Of a DNA stretch of 57,133 nucleotides, positions 12,854 to 26,401 are shown piece after piece. Within the stretch, counting starts at the first letter, position 1. Each line of letters starts with the position of its first letter. The DNA is taken from the NCBI GenBank assembly GCA_032718475.1, contig JAUCBJ010009005.1, positions 1-57,133 on the forward strand, given 5' to 3'. The position numbers and the translations under genes were made by a program. Source of the DNA: Nemertoderma westbladi. Lineage: Eukaryota > Xenacoelomorpha > Nemertodermatida > Nemertodermatidae. The notes under the pieces are model-generated. The model was not told the origin of the DNA. It searched no databases and saw only the letters and a list, made by a program, of their open reading frames with translations.

Positions 12854-15188
12854 TTCTTCGTGCCAGACTACTTTATTTAGCTCAGTACTGTAGTGTGCTT
12901 TCTTCGTGCCAGACTACTTTATTTAGCTCAGTACTGTAGTGTGCTTTCTTCGTGCCAGACTACTTTATTTAGCTCAGTACTATAGTGTGCTTTCTTCGTG
13001 CCAGACTACTTACTTTATTTAGCTCAGTACTGTAGTGTGCTTTCTTCGTGCCAGACTACTTTATTTAGCTCAGTACTATAGTGTGCTTTCTTCGTGCCAG
13101 ACTACTTTATTTAGCTCAGTACTGTAGTGTGCTTTCTTCGTGTCAGACTTTATTTAACTCAGTACTGTAGTGTACTTTCTTCGTGCCAGACTACTTTATT
13201 TAGCTCAGTAATGTAGTGTACTTTCTTTGTGCCAGACTACTTTATTTAGCTCAGTACTGTAGTGTGCTTTCTTCGTGCCAGACTACTTTATTTAGCTCAG
13301 TACTGTAGTGTGCTTTCTTCGTGCCAGACTACTTTATTTAGCTCAGTACTGTAGTGTGCTTTCTTCGTGCCAGACTTTATTTAACTCAGTACTGTAGTGT
13401 ACTTTCTTCGTGCCAGACTACTTTATTTAGCTCAGTACTATAGTGTGCTTTCTTCGTGCCAGACTACTTTATTTAGCTCAGTACTGTAGTGTGCTTTCTT
13501 CGTGCCAGACTACTTTATTTAGCTCAGTACTGTAGTGTGCTTTCTTCGTGCCAGACTACTTTATTTAGCTCAGTACTGTAGTGTGCTTTCTTCGTGCCAG
13601 ACTACTTTATTTAGCTCAGTACTGTAGTGTGCTTTCTTCGAGCCAGACTACTTTATTTAGCTCAGTACTATAGTGTGCTTTCTTCGTGCCAGACTACTTA
13701 CTTTATTTAGCTCAGTACTGTAGTGTGCTTTCTTCGTGCCAGACTACTTTATTTAGCTCAGTACTATAGTGTGCTTTCTTCGTGCCAGACTACTTTATTT
13801 AGCTCAGTACTATAGTGTGCTTTCTTCGTGCCAGACTACTTTATTTAGCTCAGTACTGTAGTGTGCTTTCTTCGTGCCAGACTACTTTATTTAGCTTAGT
13901 AGTGTAGTGTGCTTTCTTCGTGCCAGACTACTTTATTTAGCTCAGTACTGTAGTGTGCTTTCTTCGTGCCAGACGACTTACTTTATTTAGCTCAGTACTG
14001 TAGTGTGCTTTCTTCGTGCCAGACTACTTTATTTAGCTCAGTAATGTAGTGTGCTTTCTTCGTGCCAGACTACTTTATTTAGCTCAGTACTATAGTGTGC
14101 TTTCTGCGTGCCAGACTACTTTATTTAGCTCAGTACTGTAGTGTACTTTCTTCGTGCCAGACTACTTTATTTAGCTCAGTACTGTAGTGTACTTTCTTCG
14201 TGCCAGACTACTTTATTTAGCTCAGTACTGTAGTGTACTTTCTTCGTGCCAGACTACTTTATTTAGCTCAGTACTATAGTGTGCTTTCTTCGTGCCAGAC
14301 TACTTTATTTAGCTCAGTACTGTAGTGTACTTTCTTCGTGCCAGACTACTTTATTTAGCTCAGTACTATAGTGTGCTTTCTTCGTGCCAGACTACTTTAT
14401 TTAGCTCAGTAATGTAGTGTGCTTTCTTCGTGCCAGACTACTTTATTTAGCTCAGTACTATAGTGTGCTTTCTTCGTGCCAGACTACTTTATTTAGCTCA
14501 GTACTGTAGTGTACTTTCTTCGTGCCAGACTACTTTATTTAGCTCAGTACTATAGTGTGCTTTCTTCGTGCCAGACTACTTTATTTAGTTCAGTACTGTA
14601 GTGTACTTTCTTCGTGCCAGACTACTTTATTTAGCTCAGTACTGTAGTGTGCTTTCTTCGTGCCAGACTACTTACTTTATTTAGCTCAGTACTGTAGTGT
14701 GCTTTCTTCGTGCCAGACTACTTTATTTAGCTCAGTACTATAGTGTGCTTTCTTCGTGCCAGACTACTTTATTTAGCTCAGTACTATAGTGTGCTTTCTT
14801 CGTGCCAGACTACTTACTTTATTTAGCTCAGTACTGTAGTGTGCTTTCTTCGTGCCAGACTACTTTATTTAGCTCAGTACTGTAGTGTGTTTTCTTCGTG
14901 CCAGACTACTTACTTTATTTAGCTCAGTACTGTAGTGTGCTTTCTTCGTGCCAGACTATTTACTTTATTTAGCTCAGTACTGTAGTGTGCTTTCTTCGTG
15001 CCAGACTACTGTATTTAGCTCAGTACTATAGTGTGCTTTCTTCGTGCCAGACTACTTTATTTAGCTCAGTACTGTAGTGTGCTTTCTTCGTGCCAGACTA
15101 CTTTATTTAGCTCAGTACTGTAGTGTGCTTTCTTCGTGCCAGACTACTTTATTTAGCTCAGTACTGTAGTGTGCTTTCTTCGTGCCAG
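12854..15188. repeat. Second copy of satellite block I
   Basis: This is the partner of 232-2566 at a fixed offset of 12,622 bp, identified by the same ordered series of rare variants. It lacks the retrotransposon tail that precedes the first copy. That fits block I having been copied into the array interior from the array edge, or the reverse. Confidence 0.88.
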
Positions 15189-15809
15189 ACTACTTTATTT
15201 AGCTCAGTACTGTAGTGTGCTTTCTTCGTGCCAGACTACTTTATTTAGCTCAGTACTGTAGTGTGCTTTCTTCGTGCCAGACTACTTTATTTAGCTCAGT
15301 ACTGTAGTGTGCTTTTTTCGTGCCAGACGACTTACTTTATTTAGCTCATTACTGTAGTGTGCTTTCTTCGTGCCAGACTACTTTATTTAGCTCAGTACTG
15401 TAGTGTGCTTTCTTCGTGCCAGACTACTTTATTTAGCTCAGTACTGTAGTGTGCTTTCTTCGTGCCAGACTACTTTATTTAGCTCAGTACTGTAGTGTGC
15501 TTTCTTCGTGCCAGACTACTTTATTTAGCTTAGTACTGTAGTGTGCTTTCTTCGTGCCAGACTGCTTTATTTAGCTCAGTACTGTAGTGTGCTTTTTTCG
15601 TGACAGACGACTTACTTTATTTAGCTCAGTATTGTAGTGTACTTTTTTCGTGCCAGACTACTTACTTTATTTAGCTCAGTATTGTAGTGTGCTTTCTTCG
15701 TGCCAGACTACTTTATTTAGCTCAGTACTGTAGAGTGCTTTCTTCGTGCCAGACTACTTTATTTAGCTTAGTACTGTAGTGTGCTTTTTTCGTGCCAGAC
15801 TACTTACTT

Positions 15810-18800
15810 TATTTAGCTCAGTACTGTAGTGTGCTTTCTTCGTGCCAGACTACTTTATTTAGCTCAGTACTGTAGTGTGCTTTCTTCGTGCCAGACTACT
15901 TTATTTAGCTTAGTACTGTAGTGTGCTTTTTTCGTGCCAGACGACTTACTTTATTTAGCTTAGTACTGTAGTGTGCTTTCTTCGTGCCAGACTACTTTAT
16001 TTAGCTCAGTACTGTAGTGTGCTTTCCTCGTGCCAGACTACTTTATTTAGCTCAGTACTGTAGTGTGCTTTCTTCGTGCCAGACTACTTTATTTAGCTTA
16101 GTACTGTAGTGTGCTTTTTTCGTGCCAGACTACTTACTTTATTTAGCTCAGTACTGTAGTGTGCTTTCTTCGTGCCAGACTACTTTATTTAGCTCAGTAC
16201 TGTAGTGTGCTTTTTTCGTGCCAGGCGACTTACTTTATTTAGCTCAGTACTGTAGTGTGCTTTCTTCGTGCCAGACTACTTTATTTAGCTCAGTACTGTA
16301 GTGTGCTTTCCTCGTGCCAGACTACTTTATTTAGCTCAGTACTGTAGTGTGCTTTCGTCGTGCCAGACTACTTTATTTAGCTTAGTACTGCAGTGTGCTT
16401 TCTTCGTACGAGACTACTTTATTTAGCTCAGTACTGTAGTGTGCTTTCTACGTGCCAGACTACTTTATTTAGCTTAGTACTGTAGTGTGCTTTCTTCTAT
16501 TTAGCTCAGTACTGTAGTGTGCTTTCTTCGTGCCAGACTACTTTATTTAGCTCAGTACTGTAGTATGCTTTCTTCGTGCCAGACTACTTTATTTAGCTCA
16601 GTACTGTAGTGTGCTTTCTTCGTGCCAGACTACTTTATTTAGCTCAGTAATGTAGTGTGCTTTTTTCGTGCCAGACGACTTACTTTATTTAGCTCAGTAC
16701 TGTAGTGAGCTTTCTTCGTGCCAGACTACTTTATTTAGCTCAGTACTGTAGTGTGCTTTCTTCGTGCCAGACTACTTTATATAGCTCAGTACTGTAGTGT
16801 GCTTTCTTCGTGCCAGACTACTTTATTTAGCTCAGTACTGTAGTGTGCTTTCTTCGTGCCAGACTACTTTATTTAGCTCAGTACTGTAGTGTGCTTTTTT
16901 CGTGCCAGACGACTTACTTTATTTAGCTCAGTACTGTAGTGTGCTTTCTTCGTGCCAGACTACTTTATTTAGCTCAGTACTGCAGTGTGCTTTCCTCGTG
17001 CCAGACTACTTTATTTAGCTCAGTACTGTAGTGTGCTTTCTTCGTGCCAGACTACTTTATTTAGCTTAGTACTGTAGTGTGCTTTCTTCGTACCAGACTA
17101 CTTTATTTAGCTCAGTACTGTAGTGTGCTTTTTTCGTGCCAGACTACTTACTTTATTTAGCTCAGTACTGTAGTGTGCTTTCTTCGTGCCAGACTACTTC
17201 CTTTATTTAGCTCAGTACTGTAGTGTGCTTTCTTCGTACCAGACTACTTTATTTAGCTTAGTACTGTAGTGTGCCTTTTTCGTGCCAGACTACTTACTTT
17301 ATTTAGCTCAGTACTGTAGTGTGCTTTCTTCGTGCCAGACTACTTTATTTAGCTCAGTACTGTAGTGTGCTTTCTTCGAGCCAGACTACTTTATTTAGCT
17401 TAGTACTGTAGTGTGCTTTTTTCGTGCCAGACGACTTACTTTATTTAGCTCAGTACTGTAGTGTGCTTTCTTCGTGTCAGACTACTTTATTTCGCTCAGT
17501 ACTGTAGTTTGCTTTCCTCGTGCCAGACTACTTTATTTAGCTCAGTACTGTAGTGTGCTTTCTTCGTGCCAGACTACTTTATTTAGCTTAGTACTGTAGT
17601 GTGCTTTCTTCGTACCAGACTACTTTATTTAGCTCAGTACTGTAGTGTGCTTTCTTCGTGCCAGACTACTTTATTTAGCTTAGTACTGTAGTGTGCTTTC
17701 TTCTATTTAGCTCAGTACTGTAGTGTGCTTTCTTCGTGCCAGACTACTTTATTTAGCTCAGTACTGTAGTATGCTTTCTTCGTGCCAGACTACTTTATTT
17801 AGCTCAGTACTGTAGTGTGCTTTCTTCGTGCCAGACTACTTTATTTAGCTGAGTACTGTAGTGTGCTTTTTTCGTGCCAGACGACTTACTTTATTTAGCT
17901 CAGTACTGTAGTGTGCTTTTTTCGTGCCAGACTACTTACTTTATTTAGCTCAGTACTGTAGTGTGCTTTCTTCGTGCCAGACTACTTTATTTAGCTCAGT
18001 ACTGTAGTGTGCTTTTTTCGTGCCAGACGATTTACTTTATTTAGCTCAGTACTGTAGTGTGCTTTCTTCGTGCCAGACTACTTTATTTAGCTCAGTACTG
18101 CAGTGTGCTTTCCTCGTGCCAGACTACTTTATTTAGCTCAGTACTGTAGTGTGCTTTCTTCGTGCCAGACTACTTTATTTAGCTTAGTACTGTAGTGTGC
18201 TTTCTTCGTACCAGACTACTTTATTTAGCTCAGTACTGTAGTGTGCTTTTTTCGTGCCAGACTACTTACTTTATTTAGCTCAGTACTGTAGTGTGCTTTC
18301 TTCGTGCCAGACTACTTACTTTATTTAGCTCAGTACTGTAGTGTGCTTTCTTCGTGCCAGACTACTTTATTTAGCTCAGTACTGTAGTGTGCTTTCTTCG
18401 TACCAGACTACTTTATTTAGCTCAGTACTGTAGTGTGCTTTCTTCGTGCCAGACTACTTTATTTAGCTCAGTACTGTAGTGTGCTTTCTTCGTGCCAGAC
18501 TACTTTATTTAGCTCAGTACTGTAGTGTGCTTTTTTCGTGCCAGACGACTTACTTTATTTAGCTCAGTACTGTAGTGTGCTTTCTTCGTGCCAGACTACT
18601 TTATTTAGCTCAGTACTGTAGTGTGCTTTCTTCGTACCAGACTACTTTATTTATCTCAGTACTGTAGTGTGCTTTCTTCGTGCCAGACTACTTTATTTAG
18701 CTCAGTACTGTAGTGTGCTTTTTTCGTGCCAGGCGACTTACTTTATTTAGCTCAGTACTGTAGTGTGCTTTCTTCGTGCCAGACTACTTTATTTAGCTCA

Positions 18801-20740
18801 GTACTGTAGTGTGCTTTCTTCGTGCCAGACTACTTTATTTAGCTCAGTACTGTAGTGTGCTTTCCTCGTGCCAGACTACTTTATTTAGCTCAGTACTGTA
18901 GTGTGCTTTCTTCGTGCCAGACTACTTTATTTAGCTCAGTACTGTAGTGTGCTTTCTTCGTACCAGACTACTTTATTTAGCTCAGTACTGTAGTGTGCTT
19001 TCTTCGTGCCAGACTACTTTATTTAGCTCAGTACTGTAGTGTGCTTTTTTCGTGCCAGACGACTTACTTTATTTAGCTCAGTACTGTAGTGTGCTTTCTT
19101 CGTGCCAGACTACTTTATTTAGCTCAGTACTGTAGTGTGCTTTCTTCGTGCCAGACTACTTTATTTAGCTCAGTACTGTAGTGTGTTTTCCTCGTGCCAG
19201 ACTACTTTATTTAGCTCAGTACTGTAGTGTGCTTTCTTCGTGCCAGACTACTTTATTTAGCTCAGTACTGTAGTGTGCTTTTTTCGTGCCAGACGACTTA
19301 CTTTATTTAGCTCAGTACTGTAGTGTACCTTCTTCGTGCCAGACTACTTTATTTAGCTCAGTACTGTAGTGTGCTTTCTTCGTGCCAGACTACTTTATTT
19401 AGCTCAGTACTGTAGTGTGCTTTCTTCGTGCCAGACTACTTTATTTAGCTTAGTACTGTAGTGTACTTTCTTCGTGCCAGACTACTTTATTTAGCTCAGT
19501 ACTGTAGTGTGCTTTCTTCGTGCCAGACTACTTTATTTAGCTCGCTCAGTACTGTAGTGTGCTTTCTTCGTGCCAGACTACATTATTTAGCTCAGTACTG
19601 TAGTGTGCTTTCTTCGTGCCAGACTACTTTATTTAGCTCAGTACTGTAGTGTGCTTTCTTCGTGCCAGACTACTTTATTTAGCTCGCTCAGTACTGTAGT
19701 GTGCTTTTTTCGTGCCAGACTACTTTATTTAGCTCAGTACTGTAGTGTGCTTTCTTCGTGCCAGACTACTTTATTTAGCTTAGTACTGTAGTGTACTTTC
19801 TTCGTGCCAGACTACTTTATTTAGCTCAGTACTGTAGTGCGCTTTCTTCGTGCCAGACTACTTTATTTAGCTCGCTCAGTACTGTAGTGTGCTTTCTTCG
19901 TGCCAGACTACATTATTTAGCTCACTACTGTAGTGTGCTTTTTTCGTGCCAGACTACTTACTTTATTTAGCTTAGTACTGTAGTGTACTTTCTTCGTGCC
20001 AGACTACTTTATTTAGCTCAGTACTGTAGTGTGCTTTCTTCGTGCCAGACTACTTTATTTAGCTCACTAGCCTACTGTAGTGTCTTTCTTCGTTCCAGAC
20101 TACTTACATTATTTAGCTCAGTTGCTCAGTACTGTAGTGTGCTTTCTTCGTGCCAGACTACTTTATTTAGCTCAGTACTGTAGTGTGCTTTCTTCGTGCC
20201 AGACTACTTTATTTAGCTCAGTACTGTAGTGTGCTTTCTTCGTGCCAGACTACTTTATTTAGCTCAGTACAGTAGTGTACTTTCTTCGTGCCAGACTACT
20301 TTATTTAGCTCAGTACTGTAGTGTGCCTTCTTCGTACCAGACTATACTTATTTAGCTCAGTACTGTAGTGTGCTTTCTTCGTGCCAGACTACTTACATTA
20401 TTTAGCTCAGTACTGTAGTGTGCCTTCTTCGTGCCAGACTACTTACTTTATTTAGCTCAGTACTGTAGTGTGCTTTCTTCGTGCCAGACTACTTTATTTA
20501 GCTCAGTACTGTAGTGTGCTTTCTTCGTGCCAGACTACTTTATTTAGCTCAGTACTGTAGTGTGCTTTCTTCGTGCCAGACTACTTTATTTAGCTCAGTA
20601 CTGTAGTGTGCTTTCTTCGTGCCAGACGACTTACTTTATTTAGCTCTGTACTGTAGTGTGCTTTCTTCGTGCCAGACTACTTTATTTAGCTCAGTACTGT
20701 AGTGTGCTTTCTTCGTGCCAGACGACTTACTTTATTTAGC
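15810..20740. repeat. Satellite segmental duplication, copy 1 (4,923-bp period)
   Basis: Marker variants recur 4,923 bp further right: TACTGCAGTGTGC with CGTACGAG at 16386/21309, the truncated unit TTCTTCTATTTAGC at about 16495/21418, TTTATTTCGCTC at 17485/22408, and the irregular stretch AGCTCACTAGCCTACTG at 20061/24984. The left boundary is approximate because neighbouring units are so similar; clear divergence is seen by about 15,665. Confidence 0.88.
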
Positions 20741-23700
20741 TCAGTACTGTAGTGTGCTTTCTTCGTGCCAGACTACTTTATTTAGCTCAGTACTGTAGTG
20801 TGCTTTCTTCGTGCCAGACTACTTTATTTAGCTTAGTACTGTAGTGTGCTTTTTTCGTGCCAGACGACTTACTTTATTTAGCTTAGTACTGTAGTGTGCT
20901 TTCTTCGTGCCAGACTACTTTATTTAGCTCAGTACTGTAGTGTGCTTTCCTCGTGCCAGACTACTTTATTTAGCTCAGTACTGTAGTGTGCTTTCTTCGT
21001 GCCAGACTACTTTATTTAGCTTAGTACTGTAGTGTGCTTTTTTCGTGCCAGACTACTTACTTTATTTAGCTCAGTACTGTAGTGTGCTTTCTTCGTGCCA
21101 GACTACTTTATTTAGCTCAGTACTGTAGTGTGCTTTTTTCGTGCCAGGCGACTTACTTTATTTAGCTCAGTACTGTAGTGTGCTTTCTTCGTGCCAGACT
21201 ACTTTATTTAGCTCAGTACTGTAGTGTGCTTTCCTCGTGCCAGACTACTTTATTTAGCTCAGTACTGTAGTGTGCTTTCGTCGTGCCAGACTACTTTATT
21301 TAGCTTAGTACTGCAGTGTGCTTTCTTCGTACGAGACTACTTTATTTAGCTCAGTACTGTAGTGTGCTTTCTACGTGCCAGACTACTTTATTTAGCTTAG
21401 TACTGTAGTGTGCTTTCTTCTATTTAGCTCAGTACTGTAGTGTGCTTTCTTCGTGCCAGACTACTTTATTTAGCTCAGTACTGTAGTATGCTTTCTTCGT
21501 GCCAGACTACTTTATTTAGCTCAGTACTGTAGTGTGCTTTCTTCGTGCCAGACTACTTTATTTAGCTCAGTAATGTAGTGTGCTTTTTTCGTGCCAGACG
21601 ACTTACTTTATTTAGCTCAGTACTGTAGTGAGCTTTCTTCGTGCCAGACTACTTTATTTAGCTCAGTACTGTAGTGTGCTTTCTTCGTGCCAGACTACTT
21701 TATATAGCTCAGTACTGTAGTGTGCTTTCTTCGTGCCAGACTACTTTATTTAGCTCAGTACTGTAGTGTGCTTTCTTCGTGCCAGACTACTTTATTTAGC
21801 TCAGTACTGTAGTGTGCTTTTTTCGTGCCAGACGACTTACTTTATTTAGCTCAGTACTGTAGTGTGCTTTCTTCGTGCCAGACTACTTTATTTAGCTCAG
21901 TACTGCAGTGTGCTTTCCTCGTGCCAGACTACTTTATTTAGCTCAGTACTGTAGTGTGCTTTCTTCGTGCCAGACTACTTTATTTAGCTTAGTACTGTAG
22001 TGTGCTTTCTTCGTACCAGACTACTTTATTTAGCTCAGTACTGTAGTGTGCTTTTTTCGTGCCAGACTACTTACTTTATTTAGCTCAGTACTGTAGTGTG
22101 CTTTCTTCGTGCCAGACTACTTCCTTTATTTAGCTCAGTACTGTAGTGTGCTTTCTTCGTACCAGACTACTTTATTTAGCTTAGTACTGTAGTGTGCCTT
22201 TTTCGTGCCAGACTACTTACTTTATTTAGCTCAGTACTGTAGTGTGCTTTCTTCGTGCCAGACTACTTTATTTAGCTCAGTACTGTAGTGTGCTTTCTTC
22301 GAGCCAGACTACTTTATTTAGCTTAGTACTGTAGTGTGCTTTTTTCGTGCCAGACGACTTACTTTATTTAGCTCAGTACTGTAGTGTGCTTTCTTCGTGC
22401 CAGACTACTTTATTTCGCTCAGTACTGTAGTTTGCTTTCCTCGTGCCAGACTACTTTATTTAGCTCAGTACTGTAGTGTGCTTTCTTCGTGCCAGACTAC
22501 TTTATTTAGCTTAGTACTGTAGTGTGCTTTCTTCGTACCAGACTACTTTATTTAGCTCAGTACTGTAGTGTGCTTTCTTCGTGCCAGACTACTTTATTTA
22601 GCTTAGTACTGTAGTGTGCTTTCTTCTATTTAGCTCAGTACTGTAGTGTGCTTTCTTCGTGCCAGACTACTTTATTTAGCTCAGTACTGTAGTATGCTTT
22701 CTTCGTGCCAGACTACTTTATTTAGCTCAGTACTGTAGTGTGCTTTCTTCGTGCCAGACTACTTTATTTAGCTGAGTACTGTAGTGTGCTTTTTTCGTGC
22801 CAGACGACTTACTTTATTTAGCTCAGTACTGTAGTGTGCTTTTTTCGTGCCAGACTACTTACTTTATTTAGCTCAGTACTGTAGTGTGCTTTCTTCGTGC
22901 CAGACTACTTTATTTAGCTCAGTACTGTAGTGTGCTTTTTTCGTGCCAGACGATTTACTTTATTTAGCTCAGTACTGTAGTGTGCTTTCTTCGTGCCAGA
23001 CTACTTTATTTAGCTCAGTACTGCAGTGTGCTTTCCTCGTGCCAGACTACTTTATTTAGCTCAGTACTGTAGTGTGCTTTCTTCGTGCCAGACTACTTTA
23101 TTTAGCTTAGTACTGTAGTGTGCTTTCTTCGTACCAGACTACTTTATTTAGCTCAGTACTGTAGTGTGCTTTTTTCGTGCCAGACTACTTACTTTATTTA
23201 GCTCAGTACTGTAGTGTGCTTTCTTCGTGCCAGACTACTTACTTTATTTAGCTCAGTACTGTAGTGTGCTTTCTTCGTGCCAGACTACTTTATTTAGCTC
23301 AGTACTGTAGTGTGCTTTCTTCGTACCAGACTACTTTATTTAGCTCAGTACTGTAGTGTGCTTTCTTCGTGCCAGACTACTTTATTTAGCTCAGTACTGT
23401 AGTGTGCTTTCTTCGTGCCAGACTACTTTATTTAGCTCAGTACTGTAGTGTGCTTTTTTCGTGCCAGACGACTTACTTTATTTAGCTCAGTACTGTAGTG
23501 TGCTTTCTTCGTGCCAGACTACTTTATTTAGCTCAGTACTGTAGTGTGCTTTCTTCGTACCAGACTACTTTATTTATCTCAGTACTGTAGTGTGCTTTCT
23601 TCGTGCCAGACTACTTTATTTAGCTCAGTACTGTAGTGTGCTTTTTTCGTGCCAGGCGACTTACTTTATTTAGCTCAGTACTGTAGTGTGCTTTCTTCGT

Positions 23701-25750
23701 GCCAGACTACTTTATTTAGCTCAGTACTGTAGTGTGCTTTCTTCGTGCCAGACTACTTTATTTAGCTCAGTACTGTAGTGTGCTTTCCTCGTGCCAGACT
23801 ACTTTATTTAGCTCAGTACTGTAGTGTGCTTTCTTCGTGCCAGACTACTTTATTTAGCTCAGTACTGTAGTGTGCTTTCTTCGTACCAGACTACTTTATT
23901 TAGCTCAGTACTGTAGTGTGCTTTCTTCGTGCCAGACTACTTTATTTAGCTCAGTACTGTAGTGTGCTTTTTTCGTGCCAGACGACTTACTTTATTTAGC
24001 TCAGTACTGTAGTGTGCTTTCTTCGTGCCAGACTACTTTATTTAGCTCAGTACTGTAGTGTGCTTTCTTCGTGCCAGACTACTTTATTTAGCTCAGTACT
24101 GTAGTGTGTTTTCCTCGTGCCAGACTACTTTATTTAGCTCAGTACTGTAGTGTGCTTTCTTCGTGCCAGACTACTTTATTTAACTCAGTACTGTAGTGTG
24201 CTTTTTTCGTGCCAGACGACTTACTTTATTTAGCTCAGTACTGTAGTGTACCTTCTTCGTGCCAGACTACTTTATTTAGCTCAGTACTGTAGTGTGCTTT
24301 CTTCGTGCCAGACTACTTTATTTAGCTCAGTACTGTAGTGTGCTTTCTTCGTGCCAGACTACTTTATTTAGCTTAGTACTGTAGTGTACTTTCTTCGTGC
24401 CAGACTACTTTATTTAGCTCAGTACTGTAGTGTGCTTTCTTCGTGCCAGACTACTTTATTTAGCTCGCTCAGTACTGTAGTGTGCTTTCTTCGTGCCAGA
24501 CTACATTATTTAGCTCAGTACTGTAGTGTGCTTTCTTCGTGCCAGACTACTTTATTTAGCTCAGTACTGTAGTGTGCTTTCTTCGTGCCAGACTACTTTA
24601 TTTAGCTCGCTCAGTACTGTAGTGTGCTTTTTTCGTGCCAGACTACTTTATTTAGCTCAGTACTGTAGTGTGCTTTCTTCGTGCCAGACTACTTTATTTA
24701 GCTTAGTACTGTAGTGTACTTTCTTCGTGCCAGACTACTTTATTTAGCTCAGTACTGTAGTGCGCTTTCTTCGTGCCAGACTACTTTATTTAGCTCGCTC
24801 AGTACTGTAGTGTGCTTTCTTCGTGCCAGACTACATTATTTAGCTCACTACTGTAGTGTGCTTTTTTCGTGCCAGACTACTTACTTTATTTAGCTTAGTA
24901 CTGTAGTGTACTTTCTTCGTGCCAGACTACTTTATTTAGCTCAGTACTGTAGTGTGCTTTCTTCGTGCCAGACTACTTTATTTAGCTCACTAGCCTACTG
25001 TAGTGTCTTTCTTCGTTCCAGACTACTTACATTATTTAGCTCAGTTGCTCAGTACTGTAGTGTGCTTTCTTCGTGCCAGACTACTTTATTTAGCTCAGTA
25101 CTGTAGTGTGCTTTCTTCGTGCCAGACTACTTTATTTAGCTCAGTACTGTAGTGTGCTTTCTTCGTGCCAGACTACTTTATTTAGCTCAGTACAGTAGTG
25201 TACTTTCTTCGTGCCAGACTACTTTATTTAGCTCAGTACTGTAGTGTGCCTTCTTCGTACCAGACTATACTTATTTAGCTCAGTACTGTAGTGTGCTTTC
25301 TTCGTGCCAGACTACTTACATTATTTAGCTCAGTACTGTAGTGTGCCTTCTTCGTGCCAGACCAGACTACTTACTTTATTTAGCTCAGTACTGTAGTGTG
25401 CTTTCTTCGTGCCAGACTACTTTATTTAGCTCAGTACTGTAGTGTGCTTTCTTCGTGCCAGACTACTTTATTTAGCTCAGTACTGTAGTGTGCTTTCTTC
25501 GTGCCAGACTACTTTATTTAGCTCAGTACTGTAGTGTGCTTTCTTCGTGCCAGACGACTTACTTTATTTAGCTCTGTACTGTAGTGTGCTTTCTTCGTGC
25601 CAGACTACTTTATTTAGCTCAGTACTGTAGTGTGCTTTCTTCGTGCCAGACGACTTACTTTATTTAGCTCAGTACTGTAGTGTGCTTTCTTCGTGCCAGA
25701 CTACTTTATTTAGCTCAGTACTGTAGTGTGCTTTCTTCGTGCCAGACTAC
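20741..25750. repeat. Satellite segmental duplication, copy 2 (4,923-bp period)
   Basis: This directly follows copy 1, so the pair is a tandem duplication of about 4.92 kb. The register changes from 4,923 to 4,928 near 25,360, where this copy carries an extra ACCAG (reading CCAGACCAGACTAC). The copies are nearly identical, including private mutations, which implies a very recent event or an assembly duplication. Confidence 0.88.
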
Positions 25751-26401
25751 TTTATTTAGCTCAGTAATGTAGTGTGCTTTTTTCGTGCCAGACTACTTTA
25801 TTTAGCTCAGTACTATAGTGTGCTTTCTTCGTGCCAGACTACTTTATTTAGCTCAGTACTATAGTGTGCTTTCTTCGTGCCAGACTACTTTATTTAGCTC
25901 AGTACTGTAGTGTGCTTTCTTCGTGCCAGATAATTAGTATAGTATATGGGCTGGGCATAAGTGTTCCAATATAATATACATTAGGTGTTAGTGAGGCTGA
26001 GCCCATCCAAATACAAATATTCTTGGCAAAAAGTAGTCAGTCAGCTCAGCAAGTAGATAGTCATAATGTCAAATTGTTCAAAAAATAATCAAATAAATAA
26101 AACAAAAAATAAAATAATCAAATTGTTCAAAAACGGCATAGCAAGAAATCCCACCCCTGAATTGTGGTTGTCTTGTCTATTCATCTGTCTGTCAGGCGGT
26201 CTGTTGTTTATGAAAGCATTACACATAACTGTTTGTCTGTCAGTTCCATTTCGACAGAGACAGACCGACTAGATGGAGCCAAATGAGAAACCAGATTAGA
26301 AACTGACGTAGGAAATGCCGGAATCACCGGATCATTAAATAACAATTGGCGGGAGGGTTTCAAAACATTGAATACCGGCCTTATTAAGGGAGAGGAGCGG
26401 G

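Larger units (their letters stand above)
232..25930. repeat. Giant satellite array, 46-bp unit with a 50-bp variant, about 540 copies
   Basis: The core unit contains CTTCGTGCCAGACTAC, TTTATTTAGCTCAGTACTG and TAGTGTGCTTT and has a period of 46 bp, for example CCAGAC at 241 and again at 287. The 50-bp variant carries a 4-bp insertion that turns ACTACTTTATTT into ACTACTTACTTTATTT. Recurrent point variants (GTGC/GTAC, TGTAG/TATAG, CTCAG/CTTAG, CGTGCC/CATGCC, GACTAC/GACGAC) define subfamilies arranged in higher-order patterns. Because 46 is not a multiple of three, no long ORF exists; the 60-66 codon ORFs inside are by-products. No unique spacers are present, so this is not a CRISPR. It ends sharply at 25930 with TGCCAGATAATTAG. 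Copy number is estimated from length divided by period. Confidence 0.97.

Noticed and set aside
8885-25106. ORFs of 62-66 codons inside the 46-bp array
   Set aside because: They repeat the same few translated satellite words and end at recurring stops because the period is not divisible by three. They occur only where unit-length variants align frames.
232-25930. CRISPR-like direct repeats
   Set aside because: Units abut with no unique spacers, and the organism is a eukaryote; it is a satellite.
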